A stretch of 64,000 bases of DNA from Sipunculus nudus (taxonomy: Eukaryota > Annelida > Sipuncula > Golfingiida > Sipunculidae). Of the stretch, positions 46,690 to 57,869 are shown piece by piece. The position numbers and the translations under genes are program-made. The stretch spans positions 52,657,618-52,721,617 of the forward strand of contig CM049317.1 of assembly GCA_026874595.1 (NCBI GenBank), in the 5' to 3' direction. Within the stretch, counting starts at the first letter, position 1; every line of letters starts with the position of its first letter. The notes under the pieces are model-generated. The model searched no databases, was not told the DNA's origin, and worked only from the letters and a program-made list of their open reading frames with translations.

Positions 46690-48842
46690 TCCTGGTCTTA
46701 ATTTCTCATTTTAGACACTAAGTGTAGCGGAAGACATCAGACTATCGTAAACGATAGAACCTTTTTACCCTATAAATGTACAGTTAATCGGCTGACATCT
46801 TGGATGACATTCCTAAAAATAAGTATAGACACCAAAACTAATGCAATAATATAAAGAGTGACTTATGAACATTTAATGCAAATGACGTAATCGGTATACA
46901 GTTTGGCGCCATCTTTGATTTGCAAGCCACATGACTACATAGCGATGCTTTATTTGGCCTCATTTGATTCACAAACCAATAAATATAACAGTTGATACAT
47001 AACTTACAACTCCATGATGAACTAGAATATCAGCAGAAGCTGACAAAAGCCCTCAGCCAAAAGAACAGTGTTTAGAGCTGGTAACAGTAACAAGTACAAA
47101 ATATCTGTTCTCACATGGATGTATATCTGTACATGTCTCAGTTATAAATTTAAAATGGAGAGATATGTACCATGATTCATAACAATCCACTAAATGCTTC
47201 CTGAAAAATAAGCTTCTAAGTATTATTCTATTATAAGCTCTGTGACCTTGAAAAGTAGGTCAAGGTCATCCATCTTCAAACTTGACCGAGATTTTGTCGA
47301 TATACATCTTCACCAAAGAAATAAAATTCCTATTGTGAATCCTTTTAGAGATATCCCGCTCACAAGGCCAAAGTTGAAAAATCCAAGAAAAATTAATTAA
47401 AATTAGAAATTGTTAGTGGCGCCCCCAAACTTGTGCAGCAGTTACAGACCATCAGTCCCTATGATCATAGTAAGTTTTGTGAAAATCCACTCAATGGTTC
47501 CTGAGAAATAAGCTTCTAAATGTTTTTGATAAAATAAGCTCTAAAACGTAGAAAAATAGCTCTAGATCACCCATCTTCGAATTTGACTGAGATTTTGTCA
47601 ATATACATCTTCACCGAAAAAAATAAAATTCTTACGGTGAATTCTTTTAGAGATATCTCGCTCACAAGTCCAAAGTTGAAAAATCAGATAAAAATTCATT
47701 AAAAATCAGAAATTGTGGGTGGCGCCACCAAACTTGTGCAGCAGTTACAAACCATCAGTCCCTATGATCATAGTAAGTTTTGTGAAAATCCACCAAATGG
47801 TTCCTGAGTAATAAGCATCTAAGTGTTTTTCTATAATCAGCTCTAAAATGTAGAAAAATAGGTTAAGGTCACCCATCTTCGAACTTGACCGAGATTTTGT
47901 CGATATATATCTTTACTGAAGAAATAAAATTCTGACGGTGGATCCTTTTCAAGATATCCCGCTCACAAGGTAAAAGTTAACGGACGCCGGAAGGACGGAC
48001 GGACGGACGGACGGACAGACAGCTTGGGTGACGACAATAGCCCATCAGCCTAAGGGCTGAGGGTAAAAAAGGACTTGTATGTGCGGGTGACGTAATGATG
48101 TTTCTGTTGGTGACAATGGATTCCAAATCAAGCAGTAGATACCAAAATTACAAATGAAACATGGAAAAAAAATTATGGCAATTTTTAAGGACTTGGCGGC
48201 CATTTTAGCGCCATATTGGATTTTTCAGTGACATAAATACGTAATGATGTTTTGTTGGTTCCAATGGATTTCTGAATCCAAAAACCTAGCAGTATAGAGA
48301 GCACATTTACAACTCTATGGTGAAAAATAAATGAAAAAGTTTTAGAACTTGGAGGCCATTTTGGACGCCACCTTGAATTATACAGTGACATAATAACGTA
48401 ATGATGTTTTTGTTAGTTCCAATTGCTTTCTTGACCCCAAAAACCCCATCAGTAGAAACCAAAATTACAACTCTACGATGAAACATGAATGATTTATGGC
48501 AATTTTTTAGGACGTGGCAGCCATTTCGGACGCCATCTTGGATTTACCAGTAATATAAATACGCAACGATGTTTTAATTGGTTTTAATTGATTCCTAGAC
48601 CCCAAAAACCTAATCATATAAACCAAAATTACAACTCTTTGATGGAAAATTAATGATTTATTGCCATCTGAGTGGCTTGGGGCCATCTTGGACGCCATCT
48701 TGAAAATAACAACTTGCCCTGGGTCCAATTTTGCTAAACTTTAGATATATCATTAAGCTAGTCCTAAAGTACAGAAAATCATCATAAAACAATTTCTTGC
48801 AATTTGTTTGGGGTTAAGCTATTTTTTACGTATTTTGACCCG
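46690..48842 (-). repeat. Right inverted arm
   Basis: Counterpart of 42773-43700 in reverse, enlarged by an inserted repeat. Four units of about 150 bp lie between 48095 and 48700 (GGACGCCATCTTGGATT, then ATAAATACGTAATGATGTTT). Confidence 0.7.
47051..48066. repeat. Repeat inserted in the right arm, three 300-bp units
   Basis: Edges CCCTCAGCCAAAAGAAC and CCTAAGGGCTGAGGGT are roughly inverted. Three units about 300 bp apart (near 47222, 47524 and 47825) share CCATCTTCGAACTTGACCGA, then GATTTTGTCGATATA, TTTAGAGATATCCCGCTCAC and GGTGGCGCC. It ends in GGACGGACGGACGGACGGAC near 47995-48015. Confidence 0.6.
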
Positions 48843-49689
48843 TCTTGTCTTGACCAAGTCGAAAGTGATTAGTCTACTTCAATCTTGCACCAAGCATTTA
48901 TTTTCCGCGGTGCAAAAATATGCGTTATACTCACTCCTTTGGCGCGACCTAAATTTTCGATGAAAGCTTGACAAAGGGTGTAAATGATACATCATTATCT
49001 TTCATAGATTTTTAAATTTATCAAGTTCGGATAGAAAATTATACATTTCACGATATCTGAAACTGTTTGCAGAATGGGCTTCTCAGATCTCAAGCATTCT
49101 AGCTGCTCGTCATAATCTCGGCGAGCCATTTCCCTATTGACCAGCGTCTCGCAACAAGCTGGCTGATTTGAATGGATATATGTTGACAACAAACGCATGT
49201 GTTTCCAAGAACGTGGACATTTACCAGATAATAAATAAAGGTAAGATCATTGCCGTAAATAAGGAATGAAATAATATAACGGATACATGCTCGTTATACC
49301 CCACTAACCATTCCACTGAACACTTTTATTGAAAGAAGAATAAACATGTTTAGGATAAGCACGCACTTTCAGGCCGAAGCGGTTTACGGCCACGCCACCT
49401 AGCCTGAAAAGACCGTACCGCTTAATTAAATGCATACATGGTCAGAAGGCTGCGCGATGGCTTACAGCCGTCAGTTCAAAAATGCATGAGTGTTTGGACT
49501 GTGGAAAGGCTGGCTCGTGACAGGCACTTTTTCTTGCCACTGCATATTTAATTTCTTTTGTAGACATTATTTGTTTCTGAAAATCAGGTGATTATAGTTG
49601 TAATAAATACTGAATGTATTAACCCTGCAACTTCTCGTACGTCTTTTCGCCTTTCCTGACCAGCTTTTATATCCACCCGGCTGAAAGTG
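48843..49689. other. No gene seen
   Basis: Unique-looking intergenic sequence. A minus frame at 48995-49198 has no recognised motif. Confidence 0.45.
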
Positions 49690-49945
49690 CAATCCACAGA
49701 ATTCCCGAATTTAAAGTCCGGGTCATATATTCGAACAGAAAACCCTCAGAGAGCGCATACCTCCCTTAAAGCATGTACATGCATCCTGGATTATATATTC
49801 TCCGGACCCACACCAAAATCACATCGATTCTTTACTGGCCCTTTACCGAAATGCTCTGAATATTTCACCAAATTCTTGAAAGCCGGAGTTGTGAACAATC
49901 ACACACAAACACATACACGAACGGGGATGAACACATAGACATATT
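49690..49945 (+). repeat. LINE/SINE-like 3' tail family, copy 5 (diverged)
   Basis: Ends GTTGTGAACAATCACACACA, then AACACATACACGAACGGGGATGAACACA, matching the ACAAACAC and GGGATGAGCACA tail at 10215-10258. Confidence 0.4.
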
Positions 49946-49949
49946 AAAG

Positions 49950-50559
49950 AATAATTTAAATAGAAAATCTGATGGTAAAAGAGTCATCAGAATTTCCAAA
50001 CATGCTTGGAAAACAGCGCAGCAGACAAAAGGATTAAATTTAGATTTAGACTCGCATATTAAGAGTTACATGTCAATCCCGAAAACTGTAGTACATGTAG
50101 TTGTGCTAAGGTCCATGGATCATAGAAATTTATCAGAAGTAATTTGTAATTATACAAGTAATTAGTAAACACAACAATGCTGACAAACTGAAAAAAAGGC
50201 TCCCAAGGTGGTTGGTTGCACATATGCGGAAGTTTAAGGATCGCTTGTTGCAAAATGCAATTTGCAAAACTCTGGTTTATCTGACTTGCCGCCAGATGTC
50301 CTTGTTGACAGTGTCTGGGTCATCTTGTCGTTTCCCCCCAAACTTCATAAACAGTTCAAAACAAACCATTTATGCAGTGTGATGGGTGTTTTTTGAGGCC
50401 TATGTTTAAGTAAGGTTTGAGGGGTTATCTTTAGTTAACAGGCACCAGACATCAGAATAGGCCCTTTTGAAGTTTAACGCCGTCTGGTGAGCACCTGGTG
50501 TACAACTTTTTTTGTGTGTGCGCGCAACATGACTGACTTATACACAGTATAATCATATT
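49950..50559. other. No gene seen
   Basis: No coding or repeat structure that I can support. Confidence 0.4.
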
Positions 50560-51110
50560 ACCGCTTCACGGCGTAGCGTTGGGAGAGAGCAAGCAAGTTG
50601 CAGCTGCCAAAAAGTGAGTTAAAGTATGCATGTTTCCTAGGTTAATGTTGCACTTGTTATGTAATTACAATATTTGCATGTTGTTTTGTAATTTATTTTT
50701 ATAACTCAGCTGCGAAATCATACCACCCGGCCAGACAATGACGTCACAATTGTAACGATTGTATTTATACCTGCCACTGGTCTTAAGCAGAGTAAAATGT
50801 TATTTTGCAGGAACCCTTGTTTATTAAAGAAGAAGGAAGAACGTTGTGATGAAATAAAATGTGCATCACCCAAATAAATAAGTTATGTAGGAATTCAATT
50901 GAGATAATTGAACTGACGTACTTTGGTAATGGCTGGGGCAGTCTTGGCTAAGAGGTTGATGGTACTACTTCTGCTCCAAGAAGTGCCTGAAGACTTCCAG
51001 GTTTTGCAGCTCCGAAGGTACTGGTAGCAGACGATACATGGCCAACATCCAAGATCTGTTGGAATAAACGATACGCCCTTGCGACTATCCATACACACGG
51101 TCAGGCAGTC
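50560..51110 (-). repeat. Duplicated segment D, copy 2
   Basis: Homologous to 36395-37010 without its hairpin. A minus frame reads LGCWPCIVCYQYLRSCKTWK, then SSTINLLAKTAPAITKV, open for 67 codons; family unknown. Confidence 0.6.
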
Positions 51111-51114
51111 TCAC

Positions 51115-52447
51115 ATACAGGGGCCAAGCTCTTTTGCCTCATATGGACAGACCCTGCAGATTATGATGATTTTAAGTAACACAGGCACTTGAATCCCTTT
51201 CTGTATAGATAATTGCTTAAATAATGTTTAACGTTTGTATAAACAATCTTCTACCCTGTACTCAACGTTTAACCAGGTAATATTGCTTGCCGGTACTTCT
51301 TTATACAAAGAAATGACAAGGCCAGCATGCTCGTTTGCGATCGATGGGCGATAATACAAGAACTCATTTAAAATTCCTATGATGCTCAGGTATTTCCGTT
51401 GGGAGAAACTTACAGTCATGGAATAGCCAATTCTTCTTTCTATTAAAGAATCAAGTTTTCGAGTACACCCAATGTACCACATAAATGAACTTCTGTTTGC
51501 GACTGATCTGCATCCATTCAGCAGCTGTTACCCAATGCAAGGAAAACCCCATGTATCTAGTTCCGCAGTAAGGATACCCCGGCCCTGGAACCTAACCTCT
51601 GATTGATGGTTAGAGATGGAAAAAATCCATCTGGGATAAATCTGTCTGTTAGGCAGGTGGTTGTTCATATTGGATCTTGAACATTAATTAAGCCAATATC
51701 TATACAAACAGGGATTCATACGGCCAGGATTATAATTGCTTTGAACAGCATGTGACCCTCGACCCATTGGCATTCACTTATTGTGACTTCATACTGTACT
51801 GGACAATCTCCCAACTGCATTTCAGTCAAATGATGCTAAGGTATGATATTGAACCTGCCATAACAAGTTTCACTGAATGGTCACATTGCATAGTAATACA
51901 TCTTCAATAATTCTAGAAACAGATGAACCACGTAGCTAGCAATGCCGCATCACGGATATTAAACCGCAAAATAGGTCAACAGGTTTGGCAGATATGTTTA
52001 TCTGGCAAATACTTGATGTTGGTTATATTTGAAATGTATGTTGTCGATATATGCTCCATATTTACCTCATTTACTTGATCACTGTAATATACAAATTCCG
52101 AGGCAAAATACCTTGATTTCATTGTGAAAGTGTGCTGAGTCCATGAGTATAGGCAGGAGCTCTATCCTTGACATTAACAGATAGATCTTTCGTGTGGAGA
52201 ATGATACAGTGCATGATACGGTTGTCCAAAGGTGTGTTTCTGAGAGCCAATAGGTGTCGCTAGTGTGGTTGGACAGGTCAATTTTATACTGAGATGAATG
52301 TGTGTCCAGTATAACAGCCATTTGTGCTTTATCGATTCATGAGCGGGAAAAAGGGAGTTTATTCTGTATTTATATAGCTAACAGACATAAAACCAAGTAG
52401 ATTGCTATTACAGGCGAACACGACGACAATGTCAATAAAGGAATGTA

Positions 52448-52449
<2 letters not shown>
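51115..52449. other. No supported gene
   Basis: A minus-strand 84-codon frame (51228-51482, starting MWYIGCTRKLDSLIERRIGY) looks protein-like but has no recognised domain or splice context. Confidence 0.35.

Positions 52450-52508
<59 letters not shown>
52450..52508. repeat. (TA)n microsatellite
   Basis: About 29 TA units. Confidence 0.95.
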
Positions 52509-52512
<4 letters not shown>

Positions 52513-52728
52513 CATGTGGTATCTTTGTACTTGCAACTTCCTGAATAAAAAAAGTGTTATTCATCATATATTCAACATATGCATCAGCACTTTCGCTTTT
52601 AATGCCAGTAACATTCAGGACGTTTACAACAGTAGAACCAAGTACACCACTGTCTTCTGTGAAGGGGGATCTCGTCAATGCTGTAGTCCTTCATAGAAGG
52701 AAGGTGAGTATGAACGTCCGAATGACAG

Positions 52729-52764
52729 AGTGTGTGTGTGTGTGATGGGGGGGGGGGGGGGGGG
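52729..52764 (+). repeat. (GT)n followed by 18-base poly-G
   Basis: Seven TG units, ATG and then a G run, similar in arrangement to 5444-5476. Confidence 0.9.
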
Positions 52765-52769
52765 AGGGG

Positions 52770-53931
52770 ATAAACGGAGTCAGTATGTATACTTCTACTA
52801 TTGGCAAATATTTCTAATTAAGAAACCTACTTGTAAAATGTTGCAATGTTTTTTTATATCCGTTTTACTCTAACATGTGAAGCTATAACAAAGGATAGTC
52901 GTAGTTTTAACCCCTTAGTTTATTTGGAAAACGTTAGAAAGTCGGTCTTTTATAATCAATTTGGACTCTAAAAGACGGTCAAGCTAAGGTGTAGGTATAT
53001 AATAAATATACAAAGGTGCTAGAATTAAGCTTCTGTTAAGAACCCACCTGTTTCTGTCTAAACCCATAATTCCTTCTGGAACCCCTTTTCCGATGTTAGG
53101 ATTCTTGCATAGGGAGGTTTGGGCCGTGATAATAAGGTTGCGTCGACAACCTGTGTTGTTACACAATGGCCCGGTTATTTAAATGCCCATGACATGCGTA
53201 GTACTTTGAAGAATACATTTACAGAAGACAATTAATCTTGAAATCAAGTCATAAATCTCATTTTAGAACTTTTACTTTAAAATAAAGCTCCTGTCATAAA
53301 AATTTCTTTTAACCAATTTTGTCCCTTTTTAATAAATATTAACAATTTTTAATAAAAATTATTATAAATATTTAAATAATGAAAATACCTCTCATACATC
53401 TATGATGAACCCGGAAATTTTCTAGTGGCATAGGTTTCTAATTTCGGAGGTTCGGATTTAAATCTGATTTACTTCTGTGAGGTATATGTTAAAATCCTTC
53501 AGTGGTCTTTAATGACCGTGGTTGATACACAACACTCATCATCTCTGCAATTTTCGGACCCCGTGCCGGTAGTTAACATTAATTATAAAATATAAATTGT
53601 GACTTTCTAGAATCACCCGTGTGTTCACCACACCGAGGACTTCACATTAATTTGTAAATTTTCATCCGTTGCTTATATGGTTGCATTTATAAATGACCTT
53701 TTTTTTCCCAGAAGTATAAGCACACGTACTCGGCACCAATGTTTACAGATGCCAGTTAGGAAGAGCAGTCACGTTGTTAATAACACACTCGTACAAACAG
53801 AGTTGATTATGAAAGTGATGTTATGGGATACAGACTGAAAGCTGCCTTAAAAGGGAAAGTGGAGCTTTTGCTAAATCATGGGTAGTCTGTGTTACAATGT
53901 CCCTTCTGAAACACATGCAGATACGGCGCTC

Positions 53932-53933
<2 letters not shown>
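52770..53933. other. No gene seen
   Basis: AT-rich, including a nearly pure A/T stretch at 53300-53390. Confidence 0.5.

Positions 53934-53995
<62 letters not shown>
53934..53995. repeat. (TA)n-(GT)n compound microsatellite
   Basis: About 20 TA units followed by nine or ten GT units. Confidence 0.95.
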
Positions 53996-54292
53996 TACCG
54001 TCTCCCATATACCGTATATGTATATATATTGTGTATTCGTAACATATCTGATTTAGTAAGTAAAATAAATCTCGAAAAATATTTTGATATTTTAGTATTA
54101 ATATTATCATTATGACATTATAATATTATTTTTATATCGCAAAAGTTCGATAATTATAGATAGATATAATTCCAAATGATCCAGCACCTGGAGAAAAAGA
54201 AAGAAATGAGGTTATCTGATCAGCTGGACTGTGTCGAGAACTATTTAAAGTTGTTCTTCCTTCCGCCGGGTGTCTGGGTGTTGTGTTGTCTG

Positions 54293-54366
<74 letters not shown>
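54293..54366. repeat. (TA)n microsatellite, the longest in the window
   Basis: About 37 uninterrupted TA units. Confidence 0.95.
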
Positions 54367-54368
<2 letters not shown>

Positions 54369-54487
54369 TCTGTATACACCACTAGCTGTAAATAAAAAAC
54401 ATGCTTTTAACATGTCATTTTTTTTATCTTCGCGCCATTTATTTTCACAATCAGAGATTATTTTTCTTCTGTTCGCCCAGTTATATT

Positions 54488-55670
54488 AGCTCAGCTGACT
54501 TTCAGTCATATTGAGCTATAGCGATGGGTCATTGTCCGTCCTCCTTCCGTCCGGCCGTCTGTTAGCAAGGCACAAATCGTAATCGCTAGACCTAGAATCT
54601 TCTAACTGGATATCTAGGGAGGTCCGGGTAAAATCTCCTTGAAAACCTGAAAATAGGTCATTGTTACCTATATCCTCCGACCAATGGTGCTCAAAATTAC
54701 CCCCAGAATAATGAAAAACTTGATACAGAAGTTCCTATATCTGTATAACTAATGCATTGATTGTCACGATTCTCTCCATAGTTATTGATCTATTAGTGTT
54801 TCATCATTTCCTGAAGACTGTAGGGGCCACCTGTATTTTTGTTATTGTATATTTTTGATACCTTCAAAGATGAGGTCATCTGTAAACAGAAGACAAATCG
54901 TAGCCATCAGACCTAGAAACTTCTAACTCTAAATCCCTGATGGTCTATAAAAAAATCTTCATGGAAGCCTGAAATTAGGTCTCTGTTACCATTATCATTA
55001 GAGCTATGGGGCTCAAAACACCTCCTAGAATAATTAGAAATTTGATTCAAAAGCTCCAGTGTCTGAAGTACTAATGATTGTTTGCATGCATATTCATCAT
55101 GGAGTGTTTCATCAGATCCTGCAGACTGGTGGCGCCACCTGGATTTTTTTTTCTAAATTTTTACGCATTTACTTAATTTTTTTTTTGTTTGAGACCTTAA
55201 AAGATGCTGTCATCTGTTAACACTGCACAAATCGTACCTATTGCACTTAGAATCTTCTACCTTGACATCCAGGGAGGTCAATGAAAAATCTCCTTGGAAA
55301 CCTGAAATTAGGTCTGTGTTACCCATATACTCCGAGCTATGCTTCAGTTGAATGGGGAAACCTCCTACAAAATTTGGTATTCAGATGATAAAATTTCTTT
55401 GTGAATGTCTTCCTAGTTTCAAATTTTACACATTTTCATCATCGCAGGTGCTGAATCGTGACAATTTTGCACCTAGTGACCCCTTCTCATCATCTACCTC
55501 CACATGGTTATTTAGGTCACCGTGACCTCATTTTGATAAATTACCGGTTTCTGCTCAGTGTCCTTACGACAACCAGTACCAAACATAAATGCATCTAGTT
55601 TCACACTACAGCCAATATCAACTTGTCAACCAGCTGAGCGTCATGACCAATGGGTCACTTGTTTTAGTCG
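54488..55670 (+). repeat. Interspersed repeat, TTAGCTCAGCTGA to CAATGGGTCACTTG
   Basis: The left end TTAGCTCAGCTGACTTTCAG is followed by TCCGTCCGGCCGTCTG; the right end is CAGCTGAGCGTCATGACCAA, then TGGGTCACTTG. Inside, GCACAAATCGTAA, then AGACCTAGAATCTTCTAACT, then GGGAGGTC recurs three times (about 54560, 54890 and 55225), and GGTGGCGCCACCTGG lies at about 55127. Same family as 17562-20925 (reverse) and 24370-25258. Confidence 0.6.
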
Positions 55671-55679
55671 CATTTGACA

Positions 55680-56133
55680 AACTTCAGATTAATTACCCCA
55701 ATTCACGTAGCATACCAATGTTGTTATCTTCACATGATTTGATAAACAAACCTTAACTGTCTGTACAGCTTATCAACTGAACGTGTGACATTGATATCGA
55801 TCTCGATAATTGCAGGGGACCACCTTCTCTCTCTTTATGTGATTGGCGTGTTTTAATTACCTTTACCACCTTAAACATAAAATATTTCATGTATAGGTCT
55901 CGTGAAAGACTTGTTTTATTTTATTGACATCAAGCAAACTAAACACCTACATCTTTCGCCGGTGGTAGATCAATAGGGCAATAGGTTTTAGGCCTTTAAA
56001 GGTCATGGAATGTTGATGAGAATTCTGCATGTATTCCAAAGAAAGTGTCCCATAATTGTTCATTTTGAATACATTATTAAACATTTTCTTGCGGAGACTC
56101 CCACCAGGGTATATTGGACTGTCTTTCTCTTCT

Positions 56134-56137
<4 letters not shown>
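55680..56137. other. No gene seen
   Basis: No coding or repeat structure that I can support. Confidence 0.45.

Positions 56138-56174
<37 letters not shown>
56138..56174. repeat. (TA)n microsatellite
   Basis: About 18 TA units, 60 bases left of the large palindrome. Confidence 0.95.
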
Positions 56175-56177
<3 letters not shown>

Positions 56178-56263
56178 GGTAGTGTTACCCTCCGATGTAA
56201 AGTGCTCTATGGCCTGCAAGCTAGGCCAGAGCGGTATAACTCTGAAGAAAAACAACACTGTTA

Positions 56264-56311
56264 ATTCACAACAGACTGTTTCACGGGATGCGACCCGATC
56301 ATCAGGTGAAT
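56264..56311 (-). ncRNA. Candidate hammerhead ribozyme, minus arm
   Basis: Exact mirror of 56358-56405 on the other strand. In a transcript across the whole palindrome the two arms would instead pair with each other, which would hide both cores. Confidence 0.55.
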
Positions 56312-56357
56312 GTGGTTAGAATGAAGCTAACGTCGTGGTTAGCTTCATTCTAACCAC

Positions 56358-56405
56358 ATTCACCTGATGATCGGGTCGCATCCCGTGAAACAGTCTGTTG
56401 TGAAT
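56358..56405 (+). ncRNA. Candidate hammerhead ribozyme, plus arm
   Basis: Stem I ATTCAC (56358-56363) pairs with GTGAAT (56400-56405). The core CTGATGA is at 56364-56370. Stem II CGGG/CCCG (56372-56375 and 56382-56385) has loop TCGCAT. GAA is at 56387-56389, and stem III ACA/TGT (56390-56392 and 56396-56398) has loop GTC. U at 56399 is the predicted cleavage position. All invariant core bases (CUGANGA, GAA, U before H17) are present. One weakness is U facing U at positions 10.1/11.1, where natural ribozymes usually have a pair. Confidence 0.6.
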
Positions 56406-56429
56406 TAACAGTGTTGTTTTTCTTCAGAG

Positions 56430-56434
<5 letters not shown>

Positions 56435-56462
<28 letters not shown>
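56435..56462. repeat. (TA)n microsatellite
   Basis: TA units that continue directly from the right arm of the palindrome. Confidence 0.95.
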
Positions 56463-56467
<5 letters not shown>

Positions 56468-56469
56468 CC

Positions 56470-56717
56470 GTTGGCTTAGGTCTGAGAAAATCCTCGCAAA
56501 TGTTTTTTTTTTAAGTTTTGTCCGTGTCGAATATTGTGGTCAATGGGATCTGCTGACCAGCTGAACGACATTGAATATGGGTCATACCGTGATTACGTTT
56601 CCCGTTCACTTAATTCTGGTTGCCTTATAGCTGCGGGGCTGTATATTCGTGGTTTTATCATTATTTTCTGTGTTTCACGGAAATCTTGTTTCGCGGTCAA
56701 TCAGTGTATATATATTT

Positions 56718-56772
<55 letters not shown>

Positions 56773-57300
56773 CTTCATTCACTGAAATCTTTCATACTCC
56801 GTCGGCTTAGGGACTGCGAGCCCAGCATTTTTGTGCGTTCGCCACATGTTTTAACTATGATAGGCCCAGCTTATCCAACAAGGACGGGGTCACCTGACTC
56901 ATGCCGGTGGACTGCTTGTATCATTAAGCTTACAAAAGCCAAAGCCCAGCTAAAACGAGTCGCATGTTAATTTGGTTAATGTGAGCATGTGACTCACTAA
57001 TTTACGAAGTGGCATCACGTATTTCGCAAAATATCAAATGAAGATTTAAAACAGTCTGTGGGTTAAGGGATTTTTTTTAATTGAAATCTACAATGTAAAC
57101 TTGTGGTCCTAGAAAGATTAATAGGTTTCTGCTGTGCACCAAACATGAACATTTAATTATTGCAAATAATACAGCAGACCTCTTTCTTAATATATAAATC
57201 ATTTAGACTAACAAAGAGCATGCATTCATGACACATTTTATTTCGTTTAGGGATAGTCAAATGATCCATTGATGTGCCTGATCATGAACGTAAGGCTACC
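56470..57300. other. No gene seen; another (TA)n at 56722-56771
   Basis: CAGCTGAACGACATTGAATA, then TGGGTCAT at 56558-56586 looks like a decayed end of the CAGCTGAG repeat family. Otherwise nothing is supported. Confidence 0.45.
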
Positions 57301-57420
57301 GGGGGGGGGATACAGGAATTGAGCAGGGGGGGGGGGGGGACTCACATTGCGAGGCCGCGAAGCGCCGAGGGGGGGGGGGGATTTGCGGGGGAACCCCCCC
57401 TCCCAGGTGTAGAATTCTTT
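57301..57420 (+). repeat. G-tract cluster with GCGAGGC motif
   Basis: Three runs of 9-14 G alternate with GCGAGGCCGCGAAGCGCCGA. A C run lies at about 57539-57550. Confidence 0.7.
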
Positions 57421-57799
57421 TGAAAATTTAGGTTGTTATCGTGCAATCTGAGGTAGCTTAAATGAAAGAAAGACATACATTGTAACTGTTCTATAGACTT
57501 TGTGTTTGTGTTCATTATGTGTACTATGAGATTTGCCACCCCCCCCCCCCTTAAATCCACCCATGGCTGCAGATATGCCAATAATGCTATGTTATATATT
57601 CGGTCAGACAAAATTATTTCATCAATGACATTGGTACATTAGGTGCACTATTATCAAAGGTAGAAAAAATTATAAAAAAAACTATGGCTCTTTAGGAGCA
57701 ATTGCGCATTTTTCTCAGAGAAATATTTGTCGGTTGTTATGATGCTGTGAGGGAAATATGAAACGGAATAAGGTTGGAACAAATAAAGTCTATGTGTAT

Positions 57800-57801
<2 letters not shown>

Positions 57802-57847
<46 letters not shown>

Positions 57848-57862
57848 TATATATATATTAAC
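57802..57862. repeat. (TA)n microsatellite
   Basis: About 30 TA units with one interruption. Confidence 0.95.
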
Positions 57863-57869
57863 AAAATTC

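Larger units (their letters stand above)
42773..48842 (-). mobile_element. About 6-kb element with long inverted arms
   Basis: The left end CGGGTCAAAATATGAG, then TAAACCCCAAACGAATTGCA, then AGAAATTGTTTTATG is matched, inverted, by the right end at 48700-48842. Homology continues inwards: GAGTTGTAATTTTGGTATCT, CCAAGATGGCGTCC-type and ACATCATTACGTATTTAT-type units repeat every 150-170 bp in both arms (left to about 43700, right from about 46690). The centre (44400-46060) has interrupted minus-strand coding remnants. A different repeat is inserted in the right arm (47051-48066). No clear target duplication was seen, and the superfamily is not identified. Confidence 0.6.
56235..56434. repeat. Perfect 200-base palindrome (97-bp arms, 6-base loop)
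   Basis: 56235-56331 is the exact reverse complement of 56338-56434; the loop is GTCGTG. I compared the arms base by base and found no mismatch. Each arm carries a hammerhead-like core and runs into TA-rich sequence at its outer end (directly on the right, after 60 bp on the left). The arm sequence resembles the 3' region of Penelope-like elements, so two head-to-head element ends are likely. Confidence 0.95.

Noticed and set aside
51228-51482. 84-codon minus-strand ORF
   Set aside because: Protein-like composition but no domain and no exon borders.
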